The translations under genes and the position numbers were made by a program. A stretch of 64,000 nucleotides of DNA, taken from assembly GCA_036384915.1 (NCBI GenBank), contig DASVLJ010000042.1:1-64000 (forward strand), given 5' to 3'. Numbering within the stretch: position 1 is the stretch's first letter; each line of letters begins with the position of its first letter. The notes beneath the pieces were generated by a model. The model did not search any database and was not told where the DNA came from. It saw only the letters and a list, made by a program, of their open reading frames with translations. Positions 46,092 through 53,593 of this stretch are shown here, in pieces. The DNA is from PKWO01 sp036384915 (GTDB lineage Bacteria; Pseudomonadota; Gammaproteobacteria; Burkholderiales; Burkholderiaceae_D).

Positions 46092-46290
46092 GGAGAATGC
46101 CATGAGAAGATGCTGCGGCCTTAACTGAAATCGCCCGGTTAAGGCCAAAAGAAAGGCCCCAACAGCTAGAGACCTTTGGAGAGGGCAAGCAGTTGGGGCC
46201 GTGGCGATACATTTTGCGAAGCGTTGCGGGCACCCGATTCCCCTAACAACCTAGAACACCCTGCGCCAACAGGGTGCGCTCTAGGAGAAA
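46092..46290 (+). ncRNA. Structured leader RNA with three strong hairpins and an 8-codon ORF
   Basis: Three stems stand in a row: GGCCTTAAC/GTTAAGGCC (46117-46125 with 46138-46146), GGCCCCAAC/GTTGGGGCC (46155-46163 with 46192-46200) and CTAGA-ACACCCTG/CAGGGTGC-TCTAG (46251-46285). Before them an AGGAG site drives ATG 46102, encoding MRRCCGLN, whose stop lies inside stem one. A strong AAAGGAGG and ATG 46302 follow stem three. The layout is that of a translation-controlled leader with tandem Arg-Arg-Cys-Cys codons. Confidence 0.55.
46102..46128 (+). CDS. Leader ORF MRRCCGLN
   Basis: Eight codons (ATG AGA AGA TGC TGC GGC CTT AAC) and TGA, with AGGAG 8 bases before the start. The last codons form the left arm of the first hairpin, so a translating or stalled ribosome would open that stem. 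Tandem rare AGA-AGA codons and two Cys codons are suggestive of ribosome-paused control. That it is translated is inference. Confidence 0.5.
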   Translation: MRRCCGLN

Positions 46291-46301
46291 GGAGGTGCCA
46301 C

Positions 46302-46436
46302 ATGGATAAAAAATCTTATCCTCCTGTGCCTGAAGGCTATGTGCTGAAGTTCGTGTCACACATTACGGTCAACGGCAAGGTTCTGTATGCGAAAGCATAC
46401 GGCAAACGCGCTTGGCCGATCTTGGTTAAAACCTAA
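46302..46436 (+). CDS. 44-aa protein downstream of the structured leader
   Basis: MDKKSYPPVPEGYVLKFVSH continues ITVNGKVLYAKAYGKRAWPI LVKT. The AAAGGAGGTG ribosome site 7 bases upstream is nearly ideal. The tyrosine-rich, strand-like sequence with two basic patches suggests a small folded protein that could bind nucleic acid. The function is unknown. It is in the transposon, 108 bases before the transposase. Confidence 0.6.
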   Translation: MDKKSYPPVPEGYVLKFVSHITVNGKVLYAKAYGKRAWPILVKT

Positions 46437-46544
46437 GAGTCGCCCGCACGCCTTCGCTTTTTACATTTTAAGCTAAATAAAGCCTCAAAACAACTTGCAC
46501 ATTCTTGCTCGCTCAAGCATAATTCATTTTAAGGAGGCAGGAAA

Positions 46545-47372
46545 ATGAATAAGCTGAGCTTACAAAAACGCACACAGATCATCGGCCTGCTGGTTGAGGG
46601 CAACTCAATGCGCGCCGCCTCCCGCCTCGCTGATTGCAGCATTAACACCGTTACCAAGCTGCTCGTAGATGTTGGCTACGCCTGCCAGTTCTACCAAGCC
46701 CAGGTCATCAAGAACGTTCAAGCCAAGCGCGTTCAATGCGACGAGATTTGGTCTTTCTGCTACTCGAAGGAAAAGAACGTCGCGCCGGAAGACAAGGGCA
46801 TATTGGGCCACGGCGATGTGTACACATGGACTGCCATCGATGCTGATACAAAACTCGCCATTTCGTGGCTCGTCGGTCGCCGCGATCTTGAGTATGCTGA
46901 GGTGTTTATCGAAGACTTGGCATCGCGCCTTGCTGGCCGCATCCAGCTAACCACGGACGGCCACGGCCCGTATATTCCAGCCGTGGATAGAATCTTTGGC
47001 GGGGCAATCGACTACGCCATGTTGGTGAAGCACTACGAAGGCCAATCCAACACGGATCAACGTCGCTACAGCCCCGCCCAATTCGTCTGCGCAGAGAAGC
47101 GCCGCATCAGCGGCCTGCCGTTTGCCAAGCATGTTTCAACTAGCTTTGTCGAACGCCAAAACTTGACCATGCGGATGGGCATGCGCCGCTTCACGCGGCT
47201 GACAAACGGCTTCAGCAAGAAGATCGAAAACCTTGAGCATGCCGTGGCGCTGCACTTCATGCATTACAACTTTTGCCGCATCCATAAGACGCTGAAGACT
47301 ACGCCCGCACTCGAAGCGGGGATTGCTGACAAGCTTTGGAGCATTGAGGATATTGCGAAGCTACTAGACTGA
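46545..47372 (+). CDS. IS1-type/IS1595-superfamily DDE transposase
   Basis: A 275-aa transposase. The N-terminus (LSLQKRTQIIGLLVEGNSMR, AASRLADCSINTVTKLL) is a helix-turn-helix. The catalytic domain has VQCDEIWSFCYSKEKN (first Asp, about 66), TTDGHGPY (second Asp, about 142), and VERQNLTMRMGMRRFTRLTN with the third acidic residue (Glu about 203). Usually annotated as IS1 family; the 8-bp duplication and GG(T/C)AGTGTC ends agree better with the IS1595 type. The site AAGGAGGCAGG precedes ATG 46545. Its last 9 bases overlap the convergent toxin gene. Confidence 0.88.
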   Translation: MNKLSLQKRTQIIGLLVEGNSMRAASRLADCSINTVTKLLVDVGYACQFYQAQVIKNVQAKRVQCDEIWSFCYSKEKNVAPEDKGILGHGDVYTWTAIDADTKLAISWLVGRRDLEYAEVFIEDLASRLAGRIQLTTDGHGPYIPAVDRIFGGAIDYAMLVKHYEGQSNTDQRRYSPAQFVCAEKRRISGLPFAKHVSTSFVERQNLTMRMGMRRFTRLTNGFSKKIENLEHAVALHFMHYNFCRIHKTLKTTPALEAGIADKLWSIEDIAKLLD

Positions 47373-47660
47373 AATGGCAACAAATCTAATTTCTAATAGA
47401 TTGATTTCGTTTTCCGTTACCGTAAACAGGAACGTAAGCGTAAACGGAAATCCATAATTTACATGCTGCGAGCTTGTCCGCAAAAGATATACTTGCGGGT
47501 CCGTTCCTGGAATAGGCGTAGCGTCCTCTAAAGGATTCCGCGCCAACCTCCAAGACCAACCGCATTCCCACCAATCCTGAAAACGAGGATACGCTGCGGC
47601 AAGGCGATCCAATTCTGCCGAAACACTAACTGATTCTGAAATTGTTTTGGCAAAAGTCAT
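47364..47660 (-). CDS. RelE/ParE-like toxin of a Panacea pair
   Basis: A 98-aa protein: helical start (ISESVSVSAELDRLAAAYPR), then the strand-rich WSWRLARNPLEDATPIPGTD, VYLLRT, FTLTFLFTVTENEINLLEIR. The arrangement of two helices and an antiparallel sheet resembles RelE/ParE-fold toxins. ATG 47660 follows the antitoxin stop directly (TAG-ATG), so the two are translated together. Its end overlaps the transposase end by 9 bases. Toxicity is inferred from partner and fold. Confidence 0.65.
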   Translation of the reverse strand: MTFAKTISESVSVSAELDRLAAAYPRFQDWWECGWSWRLARNPLEDATPIPGTDPQVYLLRTSSQHVNYGFPFTLTFLFTVTENEINLLEIRFVAISV

Positions 47661-48188
47661 CTATGCCGCCAATTTTTCTTTAGCCCATGCGAAATCTGTT
47701 TCATCCACCTCTCCAACATCCGATGCAAAGACGGTGGCCAACGGGATTTCTTCTCCCATATTGGCAATTCTCCAGATTATACCGTGCGTTTCCTCGCTAA
47801 CAGTTTTGGCGGTATGGTTCAGGCAAACATGCTCAAATGCAGAATCAACTAGCTTAATTTCATCTACCGAAAAAATAGATGTATCGCATTCGGCAATAGC
47901 AATATATTCGGTTTTGACGAATCCAAAATGATCCACGCGCCCGCGCGCAATCAAGCCCTCGGCAACTAATTGATCGACCGCTGACACGATATGCCTCGGC
48001 ACTGGCCCATGCTGACGCTTCACATAAGATTCGCCGGTAATCGAATGCCCGGTGACCATATAGCGAATTGAATCAGAATACCAAAGTACCTTATTAAGTT
48101 TTACCGCCCCAAGAACGGAAGGGTCCGATGCCTTTTCGCAAATATAATGCACCAGCGCCTTAAATTTTTCCCAGTTCATAGTTTCCAT
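47661..48188 (-). CDS. Panacea-domain antitoxin (SocA/GepA, DUF4065)
   Basis: A 175-aa protein from ATG 48188 (AGGAGCTTGAAA before it). The Panacea domain spans about residues 5-150: KFKALVHYICEKASDPSVLG, the hallmark LNKVLWYSDSIRYMVTGHSI, TGESYVKRQHGPVPRHI, then the helical region DETDFAWAKEKL. Panacea proteins neutralise many unrelated toxins with one fold, as known from published toxin-antitoxin work. It is the first gene of the pair, in a mobile element, where it could act as an addiction module. Confidence 0.85.
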   Translation of the reverse strand: METMNWEKFKALVHYICEKASDPSVLGAVKLNKVLWYSDSIRYMVTGHSITGESYVKRQHGPVPRHIVSAVDQLVAEGLIARGRVDHFGFVKTEYIAIAECDTSIFSVDEIKLVDSAFEHVCLNHTAKTVSEETHGIIWRIANMGEEIPLATVFASDVGEVDETDFAWAKEKLAA

Positions 48189-48540
48189 TTTCAAGCTCCT
48201 GTATTCAATGTGGAGCGAAATCTCAAAATTTCCAGCAATTTAAACGCCAACGCATAACTTTGCTCGCGCGGAACGCTCGCAGTCAGGGTAGCATATTTTA
48301 TGCAAGTCAAGCAATTTTTACGTGCGAATGCAATAAAAGTATGTTGCGCGGAAATTTCATAAATAACAACCTGTCATTGTTGTCAGGTACTACGCAAAAT
48401 TTTCGCTCGCCGTTAGGCATCATATTAGTTAAATAATTTCAAAATCATGAGTAACAATTTATGAATTTTGTTTTTGCTTTTTAACAACGCCGAAAATCAA
48501 GGAATATCAACGCCTGTTACATTTGATCTGAGACACTGCC
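48189..48540. other. AT-rich right end of the transposon, 352 bases, no gene seen
   Basis: Noncoding and markedly AT-rich compared with the chromosome. It must hold the promoter of the Panacea pair (minus) and ends in the right terminal inverted repeat (from about 48511 to 48540). I see no ORF with a ribosome site. Confidence 0.6.
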
Positions 48541-49031
48541 CGATTTCGTGCGCATCTCCTATGATTTGCGCGAGATTTCCAAGACCGGCGATATCGGCCG
48601 GCCGCAGCAATCGGAAAGCACGGTGCGCGCGGACCTGAATGGCACCACGATGTCGGGCAGTGAAAAGTTCGACCGGCTCAACTACAAGTGGCCGCTCGAA
48701 ACGGGCAAGAAGTGGACTTCCCAATTCAAGTCCGATCTGCCCCCGGCCGCTGTCAATGCCCCGTCCCAGGTCATGACGACCACGATGGATTCCGAGGTCA
48801 AGGGCTGGGAAAAGGTCAAGACGCCGGCCGGCGAATTCAATGCCCTGAAAATCGTCGTCAAGGGCAGCTGGAGCGTGAGCAATTCCGCCGCCAGCACCGG
48901 GTCGGGCACCTTCAATGCCGCGCACTGGTACAGCCCCGATGTGAAAAGCGACGTGCAATACACCTATGAAGCCTTCAGTGCCGACGGCACACCGGGGAAC
49001 AAGACCAAGCAGGTGTTGAGCAGTTACAACT

Positions 49032-49784
49032 TCAGGTAGGCCGGCGTTCGGAAGCCGGCAGCAAGACGGCCGCGGCGACCGCGGCAAGCAAGTGCTTGAG
49101 TGTGTGGCCGCTGATCACATGCAGCAGATCCTGCAGTTGGTGGTCGTACAGCTCGGCAAGCTTGGCTGCGCCATACAGGACGATGGCGGCGGCGAGCGCC
49201 AGGCGTCTGGCCCGCGGCGCGTGTGCCGTGGCTTGCCATAGCGGAATCAGCACCACAGGTAGTATCTGGAATAGCAAATACCAGCGCAAGTCGCCGACGC
49301 CGCATAGGTCGGTGATGCGCCACCAAAGGACGCCGGCGACGGCCCCGAACGCCAGCAGCAGCGTATCGCGCATCTCGGCTGCCCGGCGCGGGCGCGGATG
49401 CCACTCGGCGCGTGTCGCCGCCAGCAAGCCGGCGCAGGTCAGTGCGGTCGGCATGCGGTCCCAGACCAGCCGCGCATTGTCGGGCGCGAGGTGATAGTAG
49501 CCGGAGCCGACGGTGGTTAGCAGCAGGCCGGCCAGGAACAAGCGATAGCCGTAGCACCCCGGCTGCCATGCCTTGCCGCAAAACAGCGATCGCAATTTCC
49601 ACAGTCCCCAGAAGGCGACGAGAGCGAAGCTGCCATTCGACAGCACGTCGCCGGCATGCGGTATGCCGAGAACATTGCCCTGGTCGGCAAATTGATGATA
49701 ATCGGCGAATTGGGCGACCGGCCCATGTATCCACAAAACCGCAATCAATATCAGCGTCAGGGCGGCGGGAAGTTGGCGCGGCAT
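49032..49784 (-). CDS. Alkaline-ceramidase-like membrane protein
   Basis: A 250-aa protein with about seven hydrophobic helices. The motifs NVLGIPHAGDVLSNGSFALV (near 36-55), GSGYYHLAPDNARLVWDRMP (about 90-110) and the late HVISGHTLKHLLAA (about 223-236) contain the histidines, Asp and Ser of the alkaline phytoceramidase (CREST) family, integral-membrane zinc hydrolases. ATG 49784 has AGGAGG upstream and is preferred over the ATG at 49802. Its stop overlaps the interrupted secreted-protein gene by 8 bases, convergent. Confidence 0.78.
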   Translation of the reverse strand: MPRQLPAALTLILIAVLWIHGPVAQFADYHQFADQGNVLGIPHAGDVLSNGSFALVAFWGLWKLRSLFCGKAWQPGCYGYRLFLAGLLLTTVGSGYYHLAPDNARLVWDRMPTALTCAGLLAATRAEWHPRPRRAAEMRDTLLLAFGAVAGVLWWRITDLCGVGDLRWYLLFQILPVVLIPLWQATAHAPRARRLALAAAIVLYGAAKLAELYDHQLQDLLHVISGHTLKHLLAAVAAAVLLPASERRPT

Positions 49785-49929
49785 GATATTCCTCCTTTTC
49801 ATGCCGGCAGCATGCGCCGCAAAAGCGCCGAGGCAAATGGCCGTGCAAACGGTAGCAAAGCCTGCCGCTCCGCGTAGCAGGTGATGCTACCTTGAGTGTT
49901 AGACTGCGGGTTTACCTTCACGTCCGGCC

Positions 49930-50685
49930 ATGTCCCTGCCGCCTTTGCACAAGACCTTGGAAGAATGCGCATTTCGCGCCCTGCCCGCCCCGCGGACGCA
50001 GGTGTTTGACGGTTGGGTTGTGCGTCTGGCCGGCGGCGGGCCCAAGCGGGCCAATTCGGTCAATGTGGTCGATACCTCGACGCTGCCTTTGGCGCATAAG
50101 ATCGGGCATTGCGAACAGCTGTTTTTGGAACAGGGCCTGGCGCCGACGTTTCGCCTGACCTGGCATGAGGTCGACGCCGGGCTCGATGCATTGCTTGCCG
50201 CACGCGGCTATGTGCGCCAGGATGAAAGCATCGTCATGACGCTCGCGCTTGATGCAATCGATACCACCGATATGGCGAGCGCGGCATGTACGCTGCTTGC
50301 GGCGGACGAATGGCTACAATTGCTGCCGCGCATCGATCAGGGCACGCCGGAACGCAAGCGAAAACATGTCGAGTTGTTGCGCCGACTGGATTTGCCTGCA
50401 CTCTATGGCGCTGTCGAAACAAGCGGTGAATACCATGCCATGGGGCTGGTCGTGATCGACGACGATTACGCCGGGTTGTTCGATATCGCAACCTTGCCCG
50501 GATTCCGGCGCCGGGGGTACGCACGTTCGTTGACCCGTGCGTTGCTGCACGGGGCCAAGCGCCAGGGAGCGAAATCGGCTTACTTGCAAGTCGTGGCGGG
50601 GAATAGTGAGGCCGTGACGCTGTACGCCTCACTCGGTTTTGCCGATTGTTACCGCTATTGGTATCGCGTGCGTGATACCGCTTAA
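49930..50685 (+). CDS. GNAT-family N-acetyltransferase
   Basis: A 251-aa protein with two GNAT-like halves. The N-terminal half (FRALPAPRTQVFDGWVVRLA, GGGPKRANSVNVVD) is as in the family of bacterial GNATs that start with a degenerate domain. The C-terminal domain has the acetyl-CoA loop ATLPGFRRRGYARSLTRALL (about 191-210) and the NSEAVTLYASLGF motif. The acceptor is unknown. No partner gene; about 145 bases before it hold the promoter. Confidence 0.85.
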   Translation: MSLPPLHKTLEECAFRALPAPRTQVFDGWVVRLAGGGPKRANSVNVVDTSTLPLAHKIGHCEQLFLEQGLAPTFRLTWHEVDAGLDALLAARGYVRQDESIVMTLALDAIDTTDMASAACTLLAADEWLQLLPRIDQGTPERKRKHVELLRRLDLPALYGAVETSGEYHAMGLVVIDDDYAGLFDIATLPGFRRRGYARSLTRALLHGAKRQGAKSAYLQVVAGNSEAVTLYASLGFADCYRYWYRVRDTA

Positions 50686-50829
50686 CGGATACCGAACATG
50701 GGAAAAATCATGTTCCCTTGTTTCAGGCGAGTGCGCAGCCTGCGTGAAAGTCGAACAAGACTGGATGGCTCCTTGGTTTCCGCTTGGTATGTCTTCGTCC
50801 GGTACTTCGGCACGGGTTTAAACAGCATC

Positions 50830-51009
50830 TCAATCATTATCATCCTCTCGTCGCCCGAGCAATTGCAGGCGCAATTCGTGTTTTGCAATGCGGCGCGCTG
50901 CGCGCCGCGGGTTATAGGCGTCGTGGCTGCCGGCCTTGCGCTGCCTGGCGGGCAGCGCGACCGGATTGCGCGGTTTGGGCGCCTTGGGTAGCGTTATCTT
51001 GATCTTCAT
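50830..51009 (-). CDS. Basic 59-aa protein downstream of rtcB2
   Basis: A short frame from ATG 51009 to TGA 50830 starts 6 bases after the rtcB2 stop, so the two form an operon. It starts MKIKITLPKAPKPRNPVALP and has a middle part rich in Arg and Lys (RRAARRIAKHELRLQLLGRR). It has no known motif and is very basic, suited to RNA contact. The tight spacing supports a real gene. Its function next to an RNA ligase is open. Confidence 0.6.
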   Translation of the reverse strand: MKIKITLPKAPKPRNPVALPARQRKAGSHDAYNPRRAARRIAKHELRLQLLGRREDDND

Positions 51010-51015
51010 GGTTCT

Positions 51016-52224
51016 TCATCCTTTGATGCAGACGACCTGGCGCAGCGTGTGCGCCACTTCCACCAGGTCGCTCTGGTGTTCCATCACCGTATCGATATCC
51101 TTGTAAGCCGCCGGAATTTCATCGACCACGCCGCCATCCTTGCGGCATTCGATGCCGCGCGTCTGCTCTTCGAGGTCGAAGCGATTGAAGCGGTGCTTGG
51201 CTTCGCTGCGGCTCATGCGCCGTCCGGCGCCGTGCGAGCACGAGCAAAATGAATCGGGGTTGCCCTTGCCGCGCACGATGTAGCTCTTCGCCCCCATGCT
51301 GCCGGGGATGATGCCGAGTTCGCCCTGCCGCGCCGAAATCGCTCCCTTGCGCGTGACGTACAGCTTTTCATTGGCATGCTCTTCAATGGCCACATAGTTA
51401 TGGTGGCAATTGATCGCTTCGCCATCGAGCTTGAACGGCGGCAGTTGTTCCGCCATCGCGTCGACCACGCGGCGCATCATTTCGCGCCGGTTGATCATGG
51501 CGTAGTCTTGCGCCCAATCCACCGCTTCCACGTAGTCGTCGAACCATTGCGAACCCTCACTGAAATAAGACAAGTCGCGGTCGGGCAGGCGCACCTGGTG
51601 CCGCATCATGTCTTTCTTCGCCGCCGAGATGAAATAGCGTCCGATCACATTGCCGATGCCGCGCGAACCCGAATGCAGCATGATCCATACGCGCTGTTCT
51701 TCGTCCAGGCAGACTTCGATGAAGTGATTGCCGCCGCCCAAGGTGCCCAGCTGGCAAATCCAGGTCTGGGCAAACTTGTGCTGCATCTTCATGATGCCCT
51801 TGTGTTTTGCCACGATGCGGTCGAGCCGCTCGTTCAAGGGCCGGCCCACACGGGCATGGGCCGAACCGCGCACCTTGTTCCATTCGTGCTGCTCGAAGCC
51901 GACCGGCACGCGCAACTCGATGGCGCTGCGCAATTTCGCCAGACTGTCGGGCAGATCGTTGGCCGTCAGCGTGGTGCGCACGGCATTCATGCCGCAGCCG
52001 ATGTCGACGCCGACCGCGGATGGAATGATGGCGCCGCGCGTCGGAATGACGCTGCCGACCGTGGCGCCGGTGCCGTAGTGGACGTCCGGCATGGCCGCGA
52101 CGTGCGGGTGGACGATGGGCAGGCTCGATATGTTGATGAGCTGCTGTAACGCGTCGTGCGCGATATCGTCGGTGTAAATGTGCACAGGTACCAGCCCCTT
52201 GTGCAGGCTTTGTTTGATGGGCAT
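51016..52224 (-). CDS. RtcB-family RNA ligase, second copy
   Basis: A 402-aa RtcB. Conserved metal and guanylate sites are present: MPDVHYGTGATVGSVIPTRG, VGVDIGCGM (Asp-Cys), LGTLGGGNHFIEVCLDE, HSGSRGIGN, INCHHNYVAIEEH, and the guanylated histidine in SHGAGRRMSR. RtcB joins 2',3'-cyclic phosphate or 3'-phosphate ends to 5'-OH RNA using GTP and Mn. It is clearly diverged from the operon copy at 53594 and has its own promoter and an attenuator-like leader. It is co-transcribed with a 59-aa basic protein. Confidence 0.93.
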   Translation of the reverse strand: MPIKQSLHKGLVPVHIYTDDIAHDALQQLINISSLPIVHPHVAAMPDVHYGTGATVGSVIPTRGAIIPSAVGVDIGCGMNAVRTTLTANDLPDSLAKLRSAIELRVPVGFEQHEWNKVRGSAHARVGRPLNERLDRIVAKHKGIMKMQHKFAQTWICQLGTLGGGNHFIEVCLDEEQRVWIMLHSGSRGIGNVIGRYFISAAKKDMMRHQVRLPDRDLSYFSEGSQWFDDYVEAVDWAQDYAMINRREMMRRVVDAMAEQLPPFKLDGEAINCHHNYVAIEEHANEKLYVTRKGAISARQGELGIIPGSMGAKSYIVRGKGNPDSFCSCSHGAGRRMSRSEAKHRFNRFDLEEQTRGIECRKDGGVVDEIPAAYKDIDTVMEHQSDLVEVAHTLRQVVCIKG

Positions 52225-52282
52225 AACAATTCCTTTACTGCTTCGTTATGCCGGTGCGTCTTTGGAAGCGACTATGCGTCGC

Positions 52283-52320
52283 GCAAAAACAAAACCCCGA
52301 TGAGTTTCCTCACCGGGGTT
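52283..52320 (-). terminator. Strong terminator/attenuator upstream of rtcB2
   Basis: On the minus strand AACCCCGGTGAG, a GAAA tetraloop, and CTCATCGGGGTT form a 12-bp stem (one G-U pair) followed by TTGTTTTTGC. It lies about 60 bases before the rtcB2 start and after a 12-codon ORF, so it should end most transcripts unless relieved. CTCGGGG at about 52355 can pair with its CCCCG arm instead. Confidence 0.8.
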
Positions 52321-52375
52321 CGTGGACGACCGGCTCGGGTCGGCTTGCGCCGTGCCCCGAGCGATGCGCGCGGGG

Positions 52376-52414
52376 CTAGTTGTGAATCGTGTTCTTGCTA
52401 GCCGTACGTGGCAT
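52376..52414 (-). CDS. 12-codon leader ORF upstream of rtcB2
   Basis: ATG 52414 to TAG 52376 encodes MPRTASKNTIHN, with a GAAAGGACGG ribosome site at good distance. It lies between a promoter-like sequence and a set of three hairpins ending in the terminator. Whether it is translated, and whether it senses anything, is inference. Confidence 0.45.
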   Translation of the reverse strand: MPRTASKNTIHN

Positions 52415-52460
52415 GGTCCGTCCTTTCGAAAATGTGGTTGGTAAAAAATTCTGAGATGCG

Positions 52461-52490
52461 ATTCTGCTGCATATGCGGGCAGTGTGTCAA
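52461..52490 (-). promoter_or_regulatory. Sigma-70-like promoter of the rtcB2 leader
   Basis: TTGACA (read on the minus strand, 52490-52485), 18 bases, then CAGAAT (52466-52461). It overlaps the 10 bases after the rtcA stop and directs transcription through the leader ORF to rtcB2, so this pair need not depend on sigma-54. Confidence 0.55.
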
Positions 52491-52499
52491 TTCTCAAGT

Positions 52500-53531
52500 T
52501 CACACGCGTTGTATTTTCACCTCGCTCATGTGGCCGTTTGCGTTACCGCGCTTCTCAAACGAAAAGCGCACGGGCAAGAATTTCTCGATCACCGCCGCAT
52601 TGGTTTGTGCATGCAATGAAATGCTTTCCGCCGTGTAGCTGCCGCCGCCGGCCAAGGCCATCGGCAGCATTACCTGATCGGCCAGGTGTTCGCCCAAGGC
52701 AGCGCCTGAGGCCAGATAGCGCTGCGCCTCGCCGATCGCCGTCTTGGCGACGGTCTCGGCCGGCACGCCTTTCTCGCCGAACGCGCAAAACATTTCACTC
52801 ACGTGTTCATACTCGAACGTCAGCAGCAAGGCATTGCCGGGGCCGTGCACGTCTTGCAGATTACGTCCCTGCAATTGGGTTTCATCCCAGCCGAAAGCGG
52901 AAGCCACTGCCTGCAACTCGCGCTTGGCGACGCTGTAAGGCACATTGGCCACCAGGCTTTCGCCATAGGCGCGCTTGCGCTCGCCGCGTTCGATCAAGTC
53001 GATGGGCTGCAAATTGGCGCAAGGTTCGACCGTGGCCGAGATCATGCCGCCGCCCGCCGGATAGAAACCGTAGCGCAACAATTGCAGATCGACCTTGACC
53101 CCCATCTTTGCCAGGATGGGCAGGAACGCTCGCTGCAAAAACTGCACCGGCGGCGCCTTGGCATTATGCGTACCGCCGCTGACGCGCACCTGCGAAGGGG
53201 CATCGGCGAACAATAACGCCGGCAATATCGTTTGCAGTACCAGTGTGCAGCTTCCGGCCGAGCCGATAGCGAATTCATAACGTCCGCCGCGTATCTTGCC
53301 CGGCACGAAGGCCAGCACGTTGGTACCGACTTCGGCATGGTCGAGCACCGCGCCGCATGCTTCGGCCGCCGCTTGCACGGCCACCAGGTGCTGGCGCATC
53401 AAGCCCGGCTTGGGCCGGTTGGCGCGAATGTTTTCAATGCGAAACGATTTCCCTGTGATCATCGAGAGTGCAAGCGCACTACGCAAAATCTGGCCGCCGC
53501 CTTCGCCGGTCGAGCCATCCAACACTATCAT
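52500..53531 (-). CDS. rtcA: RNA 3'-terminal phosphate cyclase RtcA
   Basis: A 343-aa RtcA: MIVLDGSTGEGGGQILRSAL, RANRPKPGLMRQHLVAVQAA, GSAGSCTLVLQTILPALLFA, SGGTHNAKAPPVQFL, and the active-site segment SISLHAQTNAAVIEKFLPV near the C-terminus with the AMP-bearing histidine. It converts RNA 3'-phosphate ends to 2',3'-cyclic phosphates, the substrates of RtcB. ATG 53531 was chosen over upstream starts. It follows rtcB by about 60 bases in the operon. Confidence 0.93.
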   Translation of the reverse strand: MIVLDGSTGEGGGQILRSALALSMITGKSFRIENIRANRPKPGLMRQHLVAVQAAAEACGAVLDHAEVGTNVLAFVPGKIRGGRYEFAIGSAGSCTLVLQTILPALLFADAPSQVRVSGGTHNAKAPPVQFLQRAFLPILAKMGVKVDLQLLRYGFYPAGGGMISATVEPCANLQPIDLIERGERKRAYGESLVANVPYSVAKRELQAVASAFGWDETQLQGRNLQDVHGPGNALLLTFEYEHVSEMFCAFGEKGVPAETVAKTAIGEAQRYLASGAALGEHLADQVMLPMALAGGGSYTAESISLHAQTNAAVIEKFLPVRFSFEKRGNANGHMSEVKIQRV

Positions 53532-53593
53532 CTTGTTTTCTTTCTTGTTCTTGTGTCCGGCAGGGCCGGCCTTTGCCGAACCCTGCCTTGCCT

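Larger units (their letters stand above)
44812..48540 (+). mobile_element. IS1595-like transposon with passenger genes (3729 bp)
   Basis: The ends are inverted: left GGTAGTGTCTCAG and right, read inward, GGCAGTGTCTCAG, both followed a few bases on by TGTAACAG. Each end is flanked by CGATTTCG (44804-44811 and 48541-48548), an 8-bp target duplication. The transposase is at 46545. Passengers are a KGG-motif protein, a 276-aa protein, a structured leader with a 44-aa ORF, and a Panacea toxin-antitoxin pair. The intact ends and transposase suggest it may still move. Confidence 0.9.
44622..49039 (+). pseudogene. Secreted protein gene split by the IS1595-like transposon
   Basis: The first part (44622-44811) encodes a signal peptide (MKKIFHIAGALGVALIVQSA, then RAQSVDK) and KPVFKEGDNWEYQYFDTW. 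After removing the transposon and one copy of the 8-bp target duplication, the frame continues without a break at 48549 (VSGDF-VRISYDLREISKTGD) to TAG 49039, giving a 226-aa periplasmic protein of unknown function, rich in beta strands (FNALKIVVKGSWSVS). It was the gene downstream of the helicase. The insertion inactivates it after about 63 residues. Confidence 0.88.
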
